Made by a program: the position numbers and the translations under genes
Notes under the pieces: model-generated
Told to the model about the DNA's origin: nothing
Database searches by the model: none
What the model saw: only the letters and a program-made list of their open reading frames with translations
Shown here: in pieces, positions 1 through 8,881 of the stretch
Position numbering within the stretch: position 1 is the stretch's first letter
How the letters are laid out: each line of letters starts with the position of its first letter
Origin: JABWBH01 sp964526695
GTDB taxonomy: Bacteria; Planctomycetota; Phycisphaerae; UBA1845
DNA: 64,000 bases
Direction of reading: 5' to 3'
Assembly (NCBI GenBank): GCA_964526695.1
Contig: CAZGJA010000132.1
Coordinates: 6,589-70,588 of the forward strand

Positions 1-1509
1 GACCGAATCGTTGTTGTGCTCGATCAGCTCGCTGAGCCGCCGCGCCTCCATGCGAATGTGCTTGAGATTCACGATCAGGCCTTGCGACGGGGGGCGGCGC
101 TGGAGAAAGCCCCGCCCCGTGGATGTCGCGGCGCTCGCAGCATCCGCTTCGTTGAGAGGTCGCGGGCTGCCACTGAGCAGGTCGTCGAGAAGTTCGCGCG
201 CCGCGTCGATGCGGCCCCGTCGCGCCTCCAGTTGGGCCAGCCGCAGCCGAGCCACGTCGGACAGCCCCGATTTCGGAAAGTTCACCAGCAGCCGCTGCCA
301 CTCGAACGCCGAAGCGGGGTGCGGGAAGTCGTCGTAGAAGCGGATCCAGTTCCCGCGCCGGAACTCGCGCAGGTCCACGCGCTTGCACCAGGCCGACGCC
401 TTGAGGAACAGCACGTTCGGCGCGTAGCGGCTGTCGGGGTAGTACCGCAGGAACTCGTCGCATTGGCGGGCAAACGCGACCTGATGCTCCAGCAGAACGG
501 AGCCTTCGATCGCCAGGAACCCTTCGACGTCGCGGCGCTCGCGCTCGGAGCCCAGCAGGCTCCACTGGAGCTTGACGCGCTCCAGCACTTCGTCGAACCG
601 CGGGCGCGGCTCGGGCGTGCTGAACCACTCATGATTGGCCATCCGGTACAAGTCCGCTGAGGAGTCGAGCGTGGCCCAATCTTCGAGCCGGTCGGCGAAG
701 AAGCTGCGGTTGCCCTGCTCGATCAGGCGGTAGTGCAACTCGTCGCGCCCGACCTGAAGCTCAAAGAGCACGGCGGGCAGGCAGAACATCAGCGCCAGCA
801 CCGGCGCGATGGCGCCCGGGCGATAGTTCACCGCGCGGGCAATGCCCAGCACCAGCGCCACCAGCAGCGCGCCCGAGACGATGGCGATCGCCCACGGCGC
901 CAGAAACCGGATTTTGTCCAGCGGGTCGAGCAGGTCTCCCACCTGCGCCTCCGTCCCGCGCGACGCCAGCACAAAGTAGAGCACCACCGGCAGCAGCGCG
1001 ATCATCGCGGACATGAACGGCGATTTCTGCCGAAATGGGCGGCACGTCGCCAGCACGCAACAGCCCAGCATCGTGATCGCCAGCCACGGCATCACTGCCA
1101 GGAACGCCACGACGGCCACGAACGGCAGAGAAGACGTCAGCCGGTAGAGAATCGCCACCAGCACCGGGATGGTGACCATGCCCGCCACCAGCAACCCGAG
1201 GATCGGGATCAGCCCCGGCACGTCCGACACGCGCATCGGACCCAGTAGAAACGACGCCAGCGTGACGTGCGTCTCTCCGGTGAACCGGAACGTGAGGAAC
1301 AGGACGCTCCAGTACCCCTCCTGCCACGGCGCGAGGAACACGCCGGTGCGCAGCCAGTAGGCGAAGCAGCACACGCTCGAGAACAGGAGGACGTTCAGAC
1401 ACAGCAGCAGGATGGCCCGCGCGCGATACTGCCCCCCGTGGCGCGACCAGACATCAGTGGAGGGTCGCGCCGCCGACTGCGGCTCCAATGTCATCACCGC
1501 TTCCGCCAT
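1..1509 (-). CDS. Polytopic membrane protein with C-terminal TPR-like region (3' end beyond window)
   Basis: An open frame of 503 codons runs from an ATG at 1509 to base 1 with no stop, so the C-terminus lies outside the window. Six hydrophobic segments are visible at roughly residues 31-52, 98-123, 129-153, 163-182, 202-226 and 230-250. The following 250 residues are soluble and contain helical-pair stretches that look like tetratricopeptide repeats (for example around residues 370-390 and 415-455). The start ATG overlaps the stop of the upstream methyltransferase gene as TGATG, which suggests translational coupling. I do not recognise a named family. The most that can be inferred is an inner-membrane protein whose large C-terminal domain binds other proteins. 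Confidence 0.8.
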   Translation of the reverse strand, partial: MAEAVMTLEPQSAARPSTDVWSRHGGQYRARAILLLCLNVLLFSSVCCFAYWLRTGVFLAPWQEGYWSVLFLTFRFTGETHVTLASFLLGPMRVSDVPGLIPILGLLVAGMVTIPVLVAILYRLTSSLPFVAVVAFLAVMPWLAITMLGCCVLATCRPFRQKSPFMSAMIALLPVVLYFVLASRGTEAQVGDLLDPLDKIRFLAPWAIAIVSGALLVALVLGIARAVNYRPGAIAPVLALMFCLPAVLFELQVGRDELHYRLIEQGNRSFFADRLEDWATLDSSADLYRMANHEWFSTPEPRPRFDEVLERVKLQWSLLGSERERRDVEGFLAIEGSVLLEHQVAFARQCDEFLRYYPDSRYAPNVLFLKASAWCKRVDLREFRRGNWIRFYDDFPHPASAFEWQRLLVNFPKSGLSDVARLRLAQLEARRGRIDAARELLDDLLSGSPRPLNEADAASAATSTGRGFLQRRPPSQGLIVNLKHIRMEARRLSELIEHNNDSV

Positions 1510-2258
1510 CACGTCTCTTTCCACGCCACGTAGATCGTCACCACGCCGAACGTGCGCGGCGACGCCAACACGCGTGAAAAGCCCGCCGCGCGGAGCCGAT
1601 CCGACATCTCCGACGCGCCCGGAAACGATACCACCGACCGCGGCAGGTAGCGATACGCGCCGCTGCGGTCGCGCGACATCCACGTCGCCAAAAGCGGCAT
1701 GACCTTGCCGCTGTACCACTCATACGCGCCGCGGATCGCGCGCCGCGCGGGCCGCGTGAACTCCAGAATCACCGCCCGCCCGCCGCGACGCAGCACGCGG
1801 TGAAACTCCCGCAGCCCCGTGTCCAAATCCTGAAAGTTGCGCACGCCGAACGCGCAACTGGCGATCTCAAACGTTCCATCCGCAAACGGCAATGAGAGGG
1901 CATCTCCCGCGCACCAGGTCACGCGCGACACGGGCCTTTCCGCCGCCAGCTTCAGCATCCCCAGCGCGAAGTCGCACCCGACCACCTGCCTCGCACCCGA
2001 CGCCGCGAACGCCCGCGACAGATCCCCCGTCCCGCAGGCCGCGTCCAGCACCGCCTCCGCCGCGCCGACCCCCGCCAGCCGCACGGCCTCCCGCCGCCAC
2101 GCCGCGTCGCGCCCGAAGCTGAACCAGCGGTTGACGCGCTCGTAAGACGGCGCGATCGCGTCGAACATGACGCGCACGCGCCGCGATTTGTCGCTCGCTT
2201 CGTGCGGGTCGCGCAGCGAATCTTCATTCCAGACCGGCGGAGTCGTCGATGCATTCAT
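1509..2258 (-). CDS. menG: Demethylmenaquinone / ubiquinone methyltransferase, UbiE/MenG family
   Basis: The protein is a class I SAM-dependent methyltransferase that would C-methylate demethylmenaquinone in the last step of menaquinone synthesis. Visible landmarks are the FDAIAPSYERVN stretch typical of UbiE, the SAM-binding motif I LDAACGTGD, the acidic GCDFALGML loop, and the CAFGVRNFQD segment characteristic of the family. The frame is open to 2312, but the ATG at 2258 gives the usual 249-residue length and begins just before the conserved N-terminal region. The stop overlaps the start of the downstream membrane protein gene. Family membership is clear. Menaquinone rather than ubiquinone is inferred from the likely planctomycete host. 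Confidence 0.9.
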   Translation of the reverse strand: MNASTTPPVWNEDSLRDPHEASDKSRRVRVMFDAIAPSYERVNRWFSFGRDAAWRREAVRLAGVGAAEAVLDAACGTGDLSRAFAASGARQVVGCDFALGMLKLAAERPVSRVTWCAGDALSLPFADGTFEIASCAFGVRNFQDLDTGLREFHRVLRRGGRAVILEFTRPARRAIRGAYEWYSGKVMPLLATWMSRDRSGAYRYLPRSVVSFPGASEMSDRLRAAGFSRVLASPRTFGVVTIYVAWKET

Positions 2259-2396
2259 GCGGTCAGCAACATCCTTCGGTCTGGGCAACATCCTGCGCGT
2301 CGAGTCACACAAAGTTCGTCACGGGGCTTGGAACGCAAACGAGCGCATCTCCGAACCACGATACGGGGCGCTCGGCGCTTTGGCGCTGTTTCAACA

Positions 2397-2460
2397 CCGG
2401 CACAGGTTGAAAACCTGTGCTCCACCCCCCGGTTGGAAACCGGGGCCACACTGGGTCTTG
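2397..2460. repeat. Dispersed palindromic repeat pair (GGTTGAAAACC / GGTTGGAAACC type)
   Basis: Two adjacent hairpins are visible: CACAGGTT-GAAA-ACCTGTG and CCCCGGTTGGAAACCGGGG, followed by the tail GCCACACT. The same two-hairpin arrangement occurs at 6881-7016, 42536-42590 and 58731-58785. It lies between menG and the zinc-ribbon gene. The palindromes look like REP elements; no transposase for them is in this window. Confidence 0.75.
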
Positions 2461-2470
2461 CGACGACGCC

Positions 2471-2944
2471 CTACATCGGCTGCCCGCAGGAACCGCACAC
2501 CAGTTGCTTCTCGCGGAGCTGGGGAATCGTCCACCGCCCCCCGCAGGATTTGGAAAAACACTGCCGAGCCTGTTGCCCGCCGAGCTTGCCGCAGCGCGGA
2601 CACTTCACCGGAAAATCGTCAAAGCTCTTCTTCTCGTAGATGGTGAAATGATGCCGGCACGCGGCGTCGGAGCAGATCACGTGGAAATACGCGCGGTCCG
2701 ACGGTGCCTGCGCGTCCGCCGGCGGCGGGAGCGCCACCAGGTTCACGCCCGTCGAAACGAGCCACACCACGACCAGCCCGCCCAGACCCAGCAGCGTGCA
2801 CCGCACCGCCCGCGATTCCCACAGCAGCGCCGGCTCCGCCCGAACCTGCGCCACCCAATCCTCAACGCCGCGCCGCGCCACGGGCAGCCATGCGCGAATC
2901 GCCAGGTACCACTCCACCAGCCTGTTCGGAGACTCCTGCGCCAT
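2471..2944 (-). CDS. Membrane-anchored zinc-ribbon protein, function unknown
   Basis: This 157-residue protein has one strong hydrophobic segment at about residues 47-70 and a C-terminal half with eight cysteines arranged as zinc-ribbon pairs (ICSDAAC, CPRCG, CFSKSC, CGSCG). The N-terminal 45 residues are amphipathic and basic. The topology suggests a single-pass anchor with metal-binding ribbons on one side. I cannot assign a family name. It stands alone, about 210 bp upstream of the menG start on the same strand. Confidence 0.75.
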   Translation of the reverse strand: MAQESPNRLVEWYLAIRAWLPVARRGVEDWVAQVRAEPALLWESRAVRCTLLGLGGLVVVWLVSTGVNLVALPPPADAQAPSDRAYFHVICSDAACRHHFTIYEKKSFDDFPVKCPRCGKLGGQQARQCFSKSCGGRWTIPQLREKQLVCGSCGQPM

Positions 2945-3172
2945 CTCGCCTGATCCCTCCAGACCACGACATCATACTCCATCCGTCGCCCGAAACGAGC
3001 CTTGGCGCGCCGTCGAGTTTGCCGGGCCGCGTCGCCGCCGCACGCTTGCTCCTCATGGTGTAAGGAAAGCGGCGTTCCACTCGAAGGAACCAGGGAGGCT
3101 GGTTCCGGGCATCCGGGCGCAACAGCCTCGGGATGATTCGAAAAGGTAAGTCACCAGAACAGGAGAAAGACC

Positions 3173-4105
3173 ATGTTGCTTACAAGCAGCCATCTGAGGA
3201 ACGGGGTGTGTTTGATCGTGACGGCGATCGCCGTGCAGGCGGCCAGCGCGGTGGACATCGTCGTGGACGACTCGCGCGGCGCGCTGGTCAAGAAACGCGG
3301 GACGGACGAATACGTCGATCTCGCGGCCGGGACCGTGTTGTCCACGTGCGACACGATCTGTTTGCCGGGCAATTTCTCGGAGATCACGTGGCGGCGCGTC
3401 GGCGATTGCCCCAATTCGGGAAAAGTCGTCGGCACGGGCCTGTCCAAGATCAAGTACCTGCACGTCGGCACGGACATCGGCGCCGGTCCGGGCAACCTGC
3501 CGCCCGGCGGCTACTTCGACCTGACGCTCGGCGAAGGATCGCAGGAATCCACGGCCACCATCGTCGAAGGTGAATTCTGCGAGGGCAACGGGCACTGCGG
3601 CATGAACAGCGCGATGGCCGCCGCCGTCGCGATCGACCCTACCCCGCCGGGCGAGTCCACGGTGTACAGCGGGAGCTACGGCATCAGCGACGACGGGCAG
3701 GAGTACGCGCAGTTCGTCAACTACCCGACGAACCACATCCCGATCGTGTCCACGCCATACTTTGGCCCGTTCCGAGACCGGCTCATCCAGGTGCCGCCGG
3801 GACAGATGATCACGTGGTATCCGGACGGCACGTTCGCGCTGGATCCCGCGCCGCCCTGCACCGGGTTGGAAGAGCTGACCGTCACCGCCTGCCGCCCGCG
3901 CACCTGCGGCAATCAGTTTAAGGCCAAGCTGGCAAACGCCCTGCCGGGCGCGCCCGCCACCTTCACGCTCGACGGACGCGTGTTCGCCCGCAAGACGGTC
4001 AACGACCGCGGCAAGGCCGTGGGCAAGTTCTGCGGCAACGTGCAGGGCGTTCACGAGGTCGGCGCAACCGAGTGCGGCGCCGTCGAAAAGGCGGAGTGCC
4101 AGTAA
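3173..4105 (+). CDS. Secreted protein with C-terminal Cys module shared with the HAF proteins
   Basis: The 310-residue product begins with a typical signal peptide (hydrophobic stretch followed by AVQAASA-VDI, cleavage predicted near residue 26). A purine-rich AGGAGAAAG site lies just before the ATG. The central region has no family I recognise. The last 75 residues carry a short module with the pattern C-x(3)-C, LPGAPATFTLDG, a GKAVGKF turn and paired terminal cysteines. It matches in layout the module found twice in each of the three HAF proteins (33265, 53534, 56123), where it reads LPARTTLTA, a DCMT core, GRGK and a final Cys pair. An extracellular location is likely; the role is unknown. 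Confidence 0.75.
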   Translation: MLLTSSHLRNGVCLIVTAIAVQAASAVDIVVDDSRGALVKKRGTDEYVDLAAGTVLSTCDTICLPGNFSEITWRRVGDCPNSGKVVGTGLSKIKYLHVGTDIGAGPGNLPPGGYFDLTLGEGSQESTATIVEGEFCEGNGHCGMNSAMAAAVAIDPTPPGESTVYSGSYGISDDGQEYAQFVNYPTNHIPIVSTPYFGPFRDRLIQVPPGQMITWYPDGTFALDPAPPCTGLEELTVTACRPRTCGNQFKAKLANALPGAPATFTLDGRVFARKTVNDRGKAVGKFCGNVQGVHEVGATECGAVEKAECQ

Positions 4106-4135
4106 GTTGACACTGATTGAACCGCGCACCGCGGG

Positions 4136-4330
4136 AGATCAGGCTCCGTGCACGCGGAACAGCCGAACCGAACCACGACCTTGGGGGAGCGTATTCCGAA
4201 GAACTGAGCCGCGACCGTAAGGGAGCGGACCTTTAAAAGCCGAACCGCGACCGTAAGGGAGCGAACCTTTAAAAGCCGAGCCGCGACCATCCTTGGGAGA
4301 CGCGCTCCCAGACGGTCGCGGCTCTGTGCC
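4136..4330. repeat. Cluster of GAGCCGCGACCGTAAGGGAGCG dispersed repeats
   Basis: Four to five imperfect copies of a unit with the core GCCGCGACCGTAAGGGAGCG, separated by short linkers ending in CCTTTAAAAG, fill the gap between the secreted protein gene and the MazG-like gene. The final copy is inverted (GACGGTCGCGGCTCTGTGCC), so the cluster is bounded by opposing copies. The same family occurs at 18716-18755, 50278-50345 and 51652-51855. Confidence 0.75.
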
Positions 4331-4431
4331 GCGCGTCCGCGTCGTTTGGAGACTCCCCACGAGTGATGGACCGTGCCCTCTCGCCTTGCCGTTTTCTTGC
4401 CGGATACGCCTTCCTGCTGGATCATGGCCGC

Positions 4432-4782
4432 ATGAACGATCATGTGACGACCGTCATGGACCTTCGCAAGCAGGTCGCGGATTTCGTGGCCGAGCGCGAC
4501 TGGCAGCAGTTTCACGACCCCAAGAACCTCGCGGCCTCCATCCTCATCGAAGCCGCGGAACTGATGGAGCACTTCCAGTGGCTGCGCTCCGATCAGCTCG
4601 ACGCCGTGCGGCAGGACGCGGCCAAGTGCGCCGAAATCCGCGAGGAGGCGGCCGATGTCCTGGCCTTTCTGCTCTCCTTCGCCAACGCGATGGACATTGA
4701 TCTTGCGGCCGCGCTGGCGGACAAGATGCGGAAGAACGCGAGGAAGTACCCGGCGGAGGAGTACCGCGGAAGGTTCAAGTGA
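4432..4782 (+). CDS. MazG-like nucleotide pyrophosphohydrolase (dCTPase-type)
   Basis: This small all-alpha NTP pyrophosphohydrolase would hydrolyse a (d)NTP to its NMP and pyrophosphate. The paired acidic metal-binding motifs of the MazG fold are visible: EAAELME near residue 38 and EEAADVLAF near residue 69. The upstream frame is open to 4363, but the ATG at 4432 gives a 116-residue protein of typical size and starts immediately before the conserved helix. It stands alone, with repeat sequence upstream and a convergent acetyltransferase gene downstream. Confidence 0.88.
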   Translation: MNDHVTTVMDLRKQVADFVAERDWQQFHDPKNLAASILIEAAELMEHFQWLRSDQLDAVRQDAAKCAEIREEAADVLAFLLSFANAMDIDLAAALADKMRKNARKYPAEEYRGRFK

Positions 4783-4804
4783 ACCGCAAGGAGACCGGGC
4801 CTCA

Positions 4805-5314
4805 TCAGGCTTGCGACATGAGCAGCGTCCTGGCGAAGATCACCTTCCCGTCGCCGGCGGCGTAGAAGTCCGGCAGCACGGCCTCGACGACGTATCCGCA
4901 GCGCTCATAAAACCGGCGCGTCGGCTCGTACTGCTGCCGGGAGGAAGTCTCGATGTACACCTTCCGCCCGCCTTCGCCGGCGATGCGGGATTCCACTTCG
5001 TTCATCAGGCGCCGCCCCAGCCCGCTGCCGCGGTGCGACTCGTGAACCGCGATCCAGTACAGGTCGAAGCTGCCCACCGTGCACGCGATCGGTCCGTAGC
5101 ACGCATACCCCACAGGCCGTCCATCCGCCTCGGCAAAGATGAACCGGTAGTCGCTCGCGTCGCCGCGCTCCAGCCGGTCCTCCACCAGCTCAACGGCGAC
5201 GTCGATCTCGAACGCGTGAAAGAAGCCGGATGAAGCAACAATCTCGCGCACGGCAGCGCGGTCCGAAGGGTGGACCTCTGTGCGCATCACCAGGTTGTCC
5301 GTTGTCCGCGACAT
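4805..5314 (-). CDS. GNAT-family N-acetyltransferase
   Basis: The protein contains the acetyl-CoA-binding motif A of the GNAT fold: DLYWIAVHESHRGSGLGRRL, with the R-G-S-G-L-G pyrophosphate loop, followed by the motif B stretch ending QYEPTRRFYERCGY. The substrate is unknown. The frame is open to 5503, but that longer version would overlap the divergent gene at 5485 and has no family-like N-terminus. The ATG at 5314 gives about 169 residues, normal for the family. Confidence 0.85.
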   Translation of the reverse strand: MSRTTDNLVMRTEVHPSDRAAVREIVASSGFFHAFEIDVAVELVEDRLERGDASDYRFIFAEADGRPVGYACYGPIACTVGSFDLYWIAVHESHRGSGLGRRLMNEVESRIAGEGGRKVYIETSSRQQYEPTRRFYERCGYVVEAVLPDFYAAGDGKVIFARTLLMSQA

Positions 5315-5484
5315 CGACCGCAGCACCTTCGCCGGTGGCTCGCCCGAACGCAAGCTGGATGGTCGCATGCCCGAGCCGGCCGTTACTGAGAATCGTCGGG
5401 TATTGGCGGTTGGCGCGTTTTGGCATAGGGTGATTCGGAGGAATTCGACTAGCGTGCCACTCAAGCCAAGCGTGAGTTTCGGGG

Positions 5485-5901
5485 ATGTTCCTTTGGCTGA
5501 CACGATGGTTCAGAAGACACCCTTCGGTGGAGTTAACCCATCCGCGGCTCGGTCGACTTGTGGGGCAGAGAGGCCTGTGGGGTGGAACGGTCGAACGCGC
5601 AGGCTTGGACATCGATTTCTACATCGCTGGGACGGTCGGTGCCCCTGACCCGGTACTCATGGATAGCCTCGAATCACTTCTGAACCGGTTTGAGAGTCGT
5701 CAGGATCAGGCTCTCAGCTTTTTGCGAACGCAGGAAGCCTTGCTCGCGCATGCGGAGCTGACGTTCTATGCACTTGACTTCCTCTGGCCTGACAAACCGG
5801 ACGATTTTGCGCTGGAGTTCTGCGAGGGGAATGCCATGTTTGGCGTGTGGCGGGTTGAATTCGTCAATGGCCGCCCCGAACGTGCGGGGTTCGACGACTG
5901 A
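5485..5901 (+). CDS. Conserved-looking hypothetical cytoplasmic protein
   Basis: A 138-residue acidic protein with no signal peptide or membrane segment. The centre (residues 55-110) looks like a helix-rich domain followed by a beta hairpin (FGVWRVEFVNGRPERAGF). The composition resembles small DUF immunity-like or regulatory domains, but I cannot name the family. Its GC content is slightly lower than the neighbours. The gene is divergent from the acetyltransferase, sharing a promoter region around 5315-5484. Confidence 0.6.
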   Translation: MFLWLTRWFRRHPSVELTHPRLGRLVGQRGLWGGTVERAGLDIDFYIAGTVGAPDPVLMDSLESLLNRFESRQDQALSFLRTQEALLAHAELTFYALDFLWPDKPDDFALEFCEGNAMFGVWRVEFVNGRPERAGFDD

Positions 5902-5946
5902 GTACGGGCGTAGGGTTAGGACGACCGGCGAGGCACTGCAACATCC

Positions 5947-6843
5947 ATGAACGACAAATGCTTGGTCTTGGTCGCGGTTTCGCTCATCGCATTGCACGCC
6001 TGCTCGCCGGACATTCGGCCGGGCGATGACGGCGGCTCAACGGGCAACGACAACATCGACGACGCCATCGACCCCGACATGCCTCCGGTATCGGACGGCG
6101 ACTGGCATCGGCCCGCGGTCGGCGCGACGTGGCAGTGGCAGTTGCAACCGGGGGCGGATGGGGCGATCAACACAGCCTACGATGTGGACGTGTACGACAT
6201 CGATCTGTTCGACGCGCCGGATGAAGTGATTGCGGAGCTTCACGCCGCCGGGCGGCGGGTCGTGTGTTACTTCTCCGCCGGCTCCTATGAGGAGTTTCGC
6301 GAGGACGCGGGCGATTTCGCTCTGGAGGATCTCGGGAAGACGCTCGATGGATTCGCGGATGAGCGCTGGCTGGACATTCGTTCGGAGAACGTGCGCGCCA
6401 TCATGCTCGCGCGGCTCGACGTGGCCGTGGCGCGCGGGTGCGACTGCGTCGAGCCTGACAACGTGGACGGCTACGCCAACGAGAGCGGCTTTGATCTTTC
6501 AGCGGAGGACCAGCTCGCCTTCAACCGCTTTATTGCCAACGCGGCGCGGCAGCGGGGGCTGTGCGTCGGGCTGAAGAACGACCTCGATCAGATTCCGCAG
6601 CTCGTGCAATACTTCGACTTCGCGGTGAATGAGCAGTGCCACGAATACGACGAGTGCGAAGGGCTGACGCCGTTCGTCGAGGCCGGCAAGCCGGTGTTCA
6701 ACGCGGAGTATGAGGATTCCTATGTGCGCGACGCCGACGCGCGAGAGGCGCTCTGTGCGGACGCAGCGGCGCTGAACTTGAGGACGCTTGTGCTTCCGCT
6801 TGATCTGGATGATTCGTTTCGGTTCAGTTGCGATGAGGATTAG
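5947..6843 (+). CDS. GH114-family lipoprotein (endo-alpha-1,4-polygalactosaminidase-like)
   Basis: The N-terminus is a lipoprotein signal with the lipobox LHAC at residues 16-19. A low-complexity acidic linker leads to a TIM-barrel domain with the marks of glycoside hydrolase family 114: a WQWQL start, YDIDLFD, CYFSAGSYEEF, ERWLDIR, the acidic DCVEPDNVDGY motif, GLKNDLDQI and VFNAEY. The family cleaves galactosamine-containing exopolysaccharide; the exact substrate here is not known. It would be anchored outside the cytoplasmic membrane or at the outer membrane. It is a single-gene unit with dispersed repeats downstream. Confidence 0.85.
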   Translation: MNDKCLVLVAVSLIALHACSPDIRPGDDGGSTGNDNIDDAIDPDMPPVSDGDWHRPAVGATWQWQLQPGADGAINTAYDVDVYDIDLFDAPDEVIAELHAAGRRVVCYFSAGSYEEFREDAGDFALEDLGKTLDGFADERWLDIRSENVRAIMLARLDVAVARGCDCVEPDNVDGYANESGFDLSAEDQLAFNRFIANAARQRGLCVGLKNDLDQIPQLVQYFDFAVNEQCHEYDECEGLTPFVEAGKPVFNAEYEDSYVRDADAREALCADAAALNLRTLVLPLDLDDSFRFSCDED

Positions 6844-6880
6844 CGGTTCTTTTCGAGTCAGAGTCGCCACTTGACCCGCA

Positions 6881-7016
6881 CAGGTTGGAAACCTGTGCTA
6901 CATCCACCGGTTGGAAACCGGTGCCACACTTCACCGGCTGGAAACCGGTGCCGCACTTCGCCGGTTGAAGACCGGTGCCACACTTCGCCAGCTCGGGACC
7001 GGTGCCACACTTGCCC
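6881..7016. repeat. Array of five GGTTGGAAACC-type palindromes
   Basis: Five successive hairpins with cores such as ACAGGTTGGAAACCTGT, CCGGTTGGAAACCGG, CCGGCTGGAAACCGG and CCGGTTGAAGACCGG, each followed by GTGCCACACTT, spaced about 26 bp apart. This is the longest array of the family in the window and accounts for the gap between the GH114 gene and the TPR-like gene. The remainder to 7137 shows nothing recognisable. Confidence 0.8.
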
Positions 7017-7137
7017 GAACGGAGTCCGATCATCCGCCGCGCCGACCCTGTCCAGCGGTGTTCTCGCCCGTTCGGGGTTCAGCCCGCGCGGGGCCGCGCC
7101 GATGTACCCGTAATCGCCGGGATTGCGGAGACATGCC

Positions 7138-8217
7138 ATGCTGGCATTGCTGAAACGAAAGCTTGGTCTGGCGGGAGATTCCGCCGACAGGGCGCGAGCC
7201 GAACATGCGGAACTCCCGCTTGGAGGCAATCCGCCCGCTGTGAAGCCGCCGGTCGCGAAACCGACGGATTTGCCGCCCGCCGTGCTGGACCCGATCTTCG
7301 GCGATCCGGACGCGCGTCGGCTGCGCGACGATCTGGAGGCCTGCCGATTCGACGCGGTCGAATCCTTCATGCGCACGCTGACGCATCCCGACGACCGGGC
7401 CTTCTACGCTCATGTGCTCTCGGAATGGCCCGGCAAGCCCGCGTGGGTGGACGCGTGGCTGTCGCAAAGTCCGCGGTCCGCGACGGCGAATCTGATCTGC
7501 GGGATGCACGGCGTGCTCTGGGCCTGGGAGGCGCGCGGGTATGGGTACGGCGAATCGGTCGGGGAGGACGCCCAGCGCCTCTTCGCCGATCGACTGCTCA
7601 CGGCGGACGTGATACTGGAGCGTGCCACGGAGCTGGATCCAAAGGATCCGACGCCGTGGGCGCTGATGCTCCGCTCCGCCTACGGACTCGGGCTGGACGA
7701 GAAGGAGCATCGGCGGCGGTTCACGCAGGCCGTAAACCTCGCGCCGGAGCACCGGTTCGCGCATTCCTCGCTGATGCAGTCCCTGTGCGCGAAGTGGTAT
7801 GGATCGCACGAGTTGATGTTCCGCTTCGTATCGAACGCCACGTCGCAGGTCGGACCCGGCAGCCCGGTGCACACGCTGGTGGCGGAGGCGCACATCGAGC
7901 GCTGGCTGGACATCCTCGGGGAAAACGAAGACCAGGCCCGCGCGTACTGGACTCAACCCGTGGTCCGCAGCGCGATCACGCACGCCGCGCACCTGTACTT
8001 CGATGCGCCCAACTTTCAGCCCAACAAGGACACCGTCCGCACGCGCAACATCTTTGTGTGGTGCCTCGTGGCCGTGGAGGCGATCGACGCCGCCGCACGC
8101 CTGTTCGAGGCGATCGGACCGTATGTCACTAGGACGCCCTGGATCCACATGGGCGATCCGGTCGAGCGATTTGAGAAAGCCCGCGCGTGGACGATGGGCA
8201 GGGCAAGCGCAGACTGA
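7138..8217 (+). CDS. TPR-like hypothetical protein (DUF4034-like)
   Basis: A 359-residue cytoplasmic protein, mainly helical, with repeated helix-pair signatures such as ILERATELDPKDPTPWAL and FTQAVNLAPEHRFAHSSL. These resemble tetratricopeptide repeats and the DUF4034 group. There is no signal peptide. A GGAG box seven bases upstream favours the ATG at 7138 over the in-frame TTG at 7123. It lacks neighbours on the same strand, so the context gives no functional hint. Confidence 0.75.
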   Translation: MLALLKRKLGLAGDSADRARAEHAELPLGGNPPAVKPPVAKPTDLPPAVLDPIFGDPDARRLRDDLEACRFDAVESFMRTLTHPDDRAFYAHVLSEWPGKPAWVDAWLSQSPRSATANLICGMHGVLWAWEARGYGYGESVGEDAQRLFADRLLTADVILERATELDPKDPTPWALMLRSAYGLGLDEKEHRRRFTQAVNLAPEHRFAHSSLMQSLCAKWYGSHELMFRFVSNATSQVGPGSPVHTLVAEAHIERWLDILGENEDQARAYWTQPVVRSAITHAAHLYFDAPNFQPNKDTVRTRNIFVWCLVAVEAIDAAARLFEAIGPYVTRTPWIHMGDPVERFEKARAWTMGRASAD

Positions 8218-8881
8218 CGCCACGGCCAAGTGGCGCGCAATGCCGATAACTATCTCAGCAGTCCGGGGCAGAAGTCCTTTTCCGTCCCGCGCGGAGGTTC
8301 GCGCCGCGCTGGAAGTCCGAACCACAGCGCGGCGGCGCCCGCGCGCTCCATGAAGTGACTGCAGACCCTTCAGACGCGCTTCAGAACTCCTCCACGCTCC
8401 ACCCGTCCCCCGCGCCGACGCATCTGTCGCTTGCCGCGCGCGCCGTGAATGCGACGACGATACTCGCAGCAGCCCGGGGTGAAAGTCCCCTTCACCCCAA
8501 ACTGACAGGTCGCCTCGCGCGCCGTGGATGCGGTTCACCTGCTCATCAATCGGATGCCCGCGGGGTTTCGGCAAGCCGGACGATGCAATCCAAAGCGAAG
8601 ACCGTTCCCGCGGCTCCCGCCTGCCCATCGCCGCGAGAACCCTCCGTGACAAACTCTTGACGATGACGATGGTGCGTATATCAAACGCGCCAGGAGGGAC
8701 TCTTGCCACCGGCCGTTAAGCATGAATGGCTGGGCCGCCCCCCCTTGATACGAATGCAGGAAGTTCTGCAACCTTCGGGCCGGCAATGCGCTGCGCGCCG
8801 GAGTCAGAGGAGACTCAGCGAACAACAATAATCTGCGTAATTCGCGGATGCCATTCTTCAGGCATTGCGGACAGTCGCGGA
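8218..8881. other. Gene-free stretch with one duplicated motif and one hairpin
   Basis: No coding region on either strand is convincing here. Two related 24-base stretches occur near 8257-8280 and 8467-8491, both following the pattern GCAG-Y-CCGGGG followed by AAGTCC. The second can fold into a hairpin (GGGGTGAA / TTCACCCC). There is no T-run, so it is not a clear terminator. I see nothing else. Confidence 0.4.

Noticed and set aside
6881..7016. CRISPR-like palindromic array
   Set aside because: Spacers are shorter than 15 bases and are themselves repeated, and repeat outer bases vary. It is a REP-type array.
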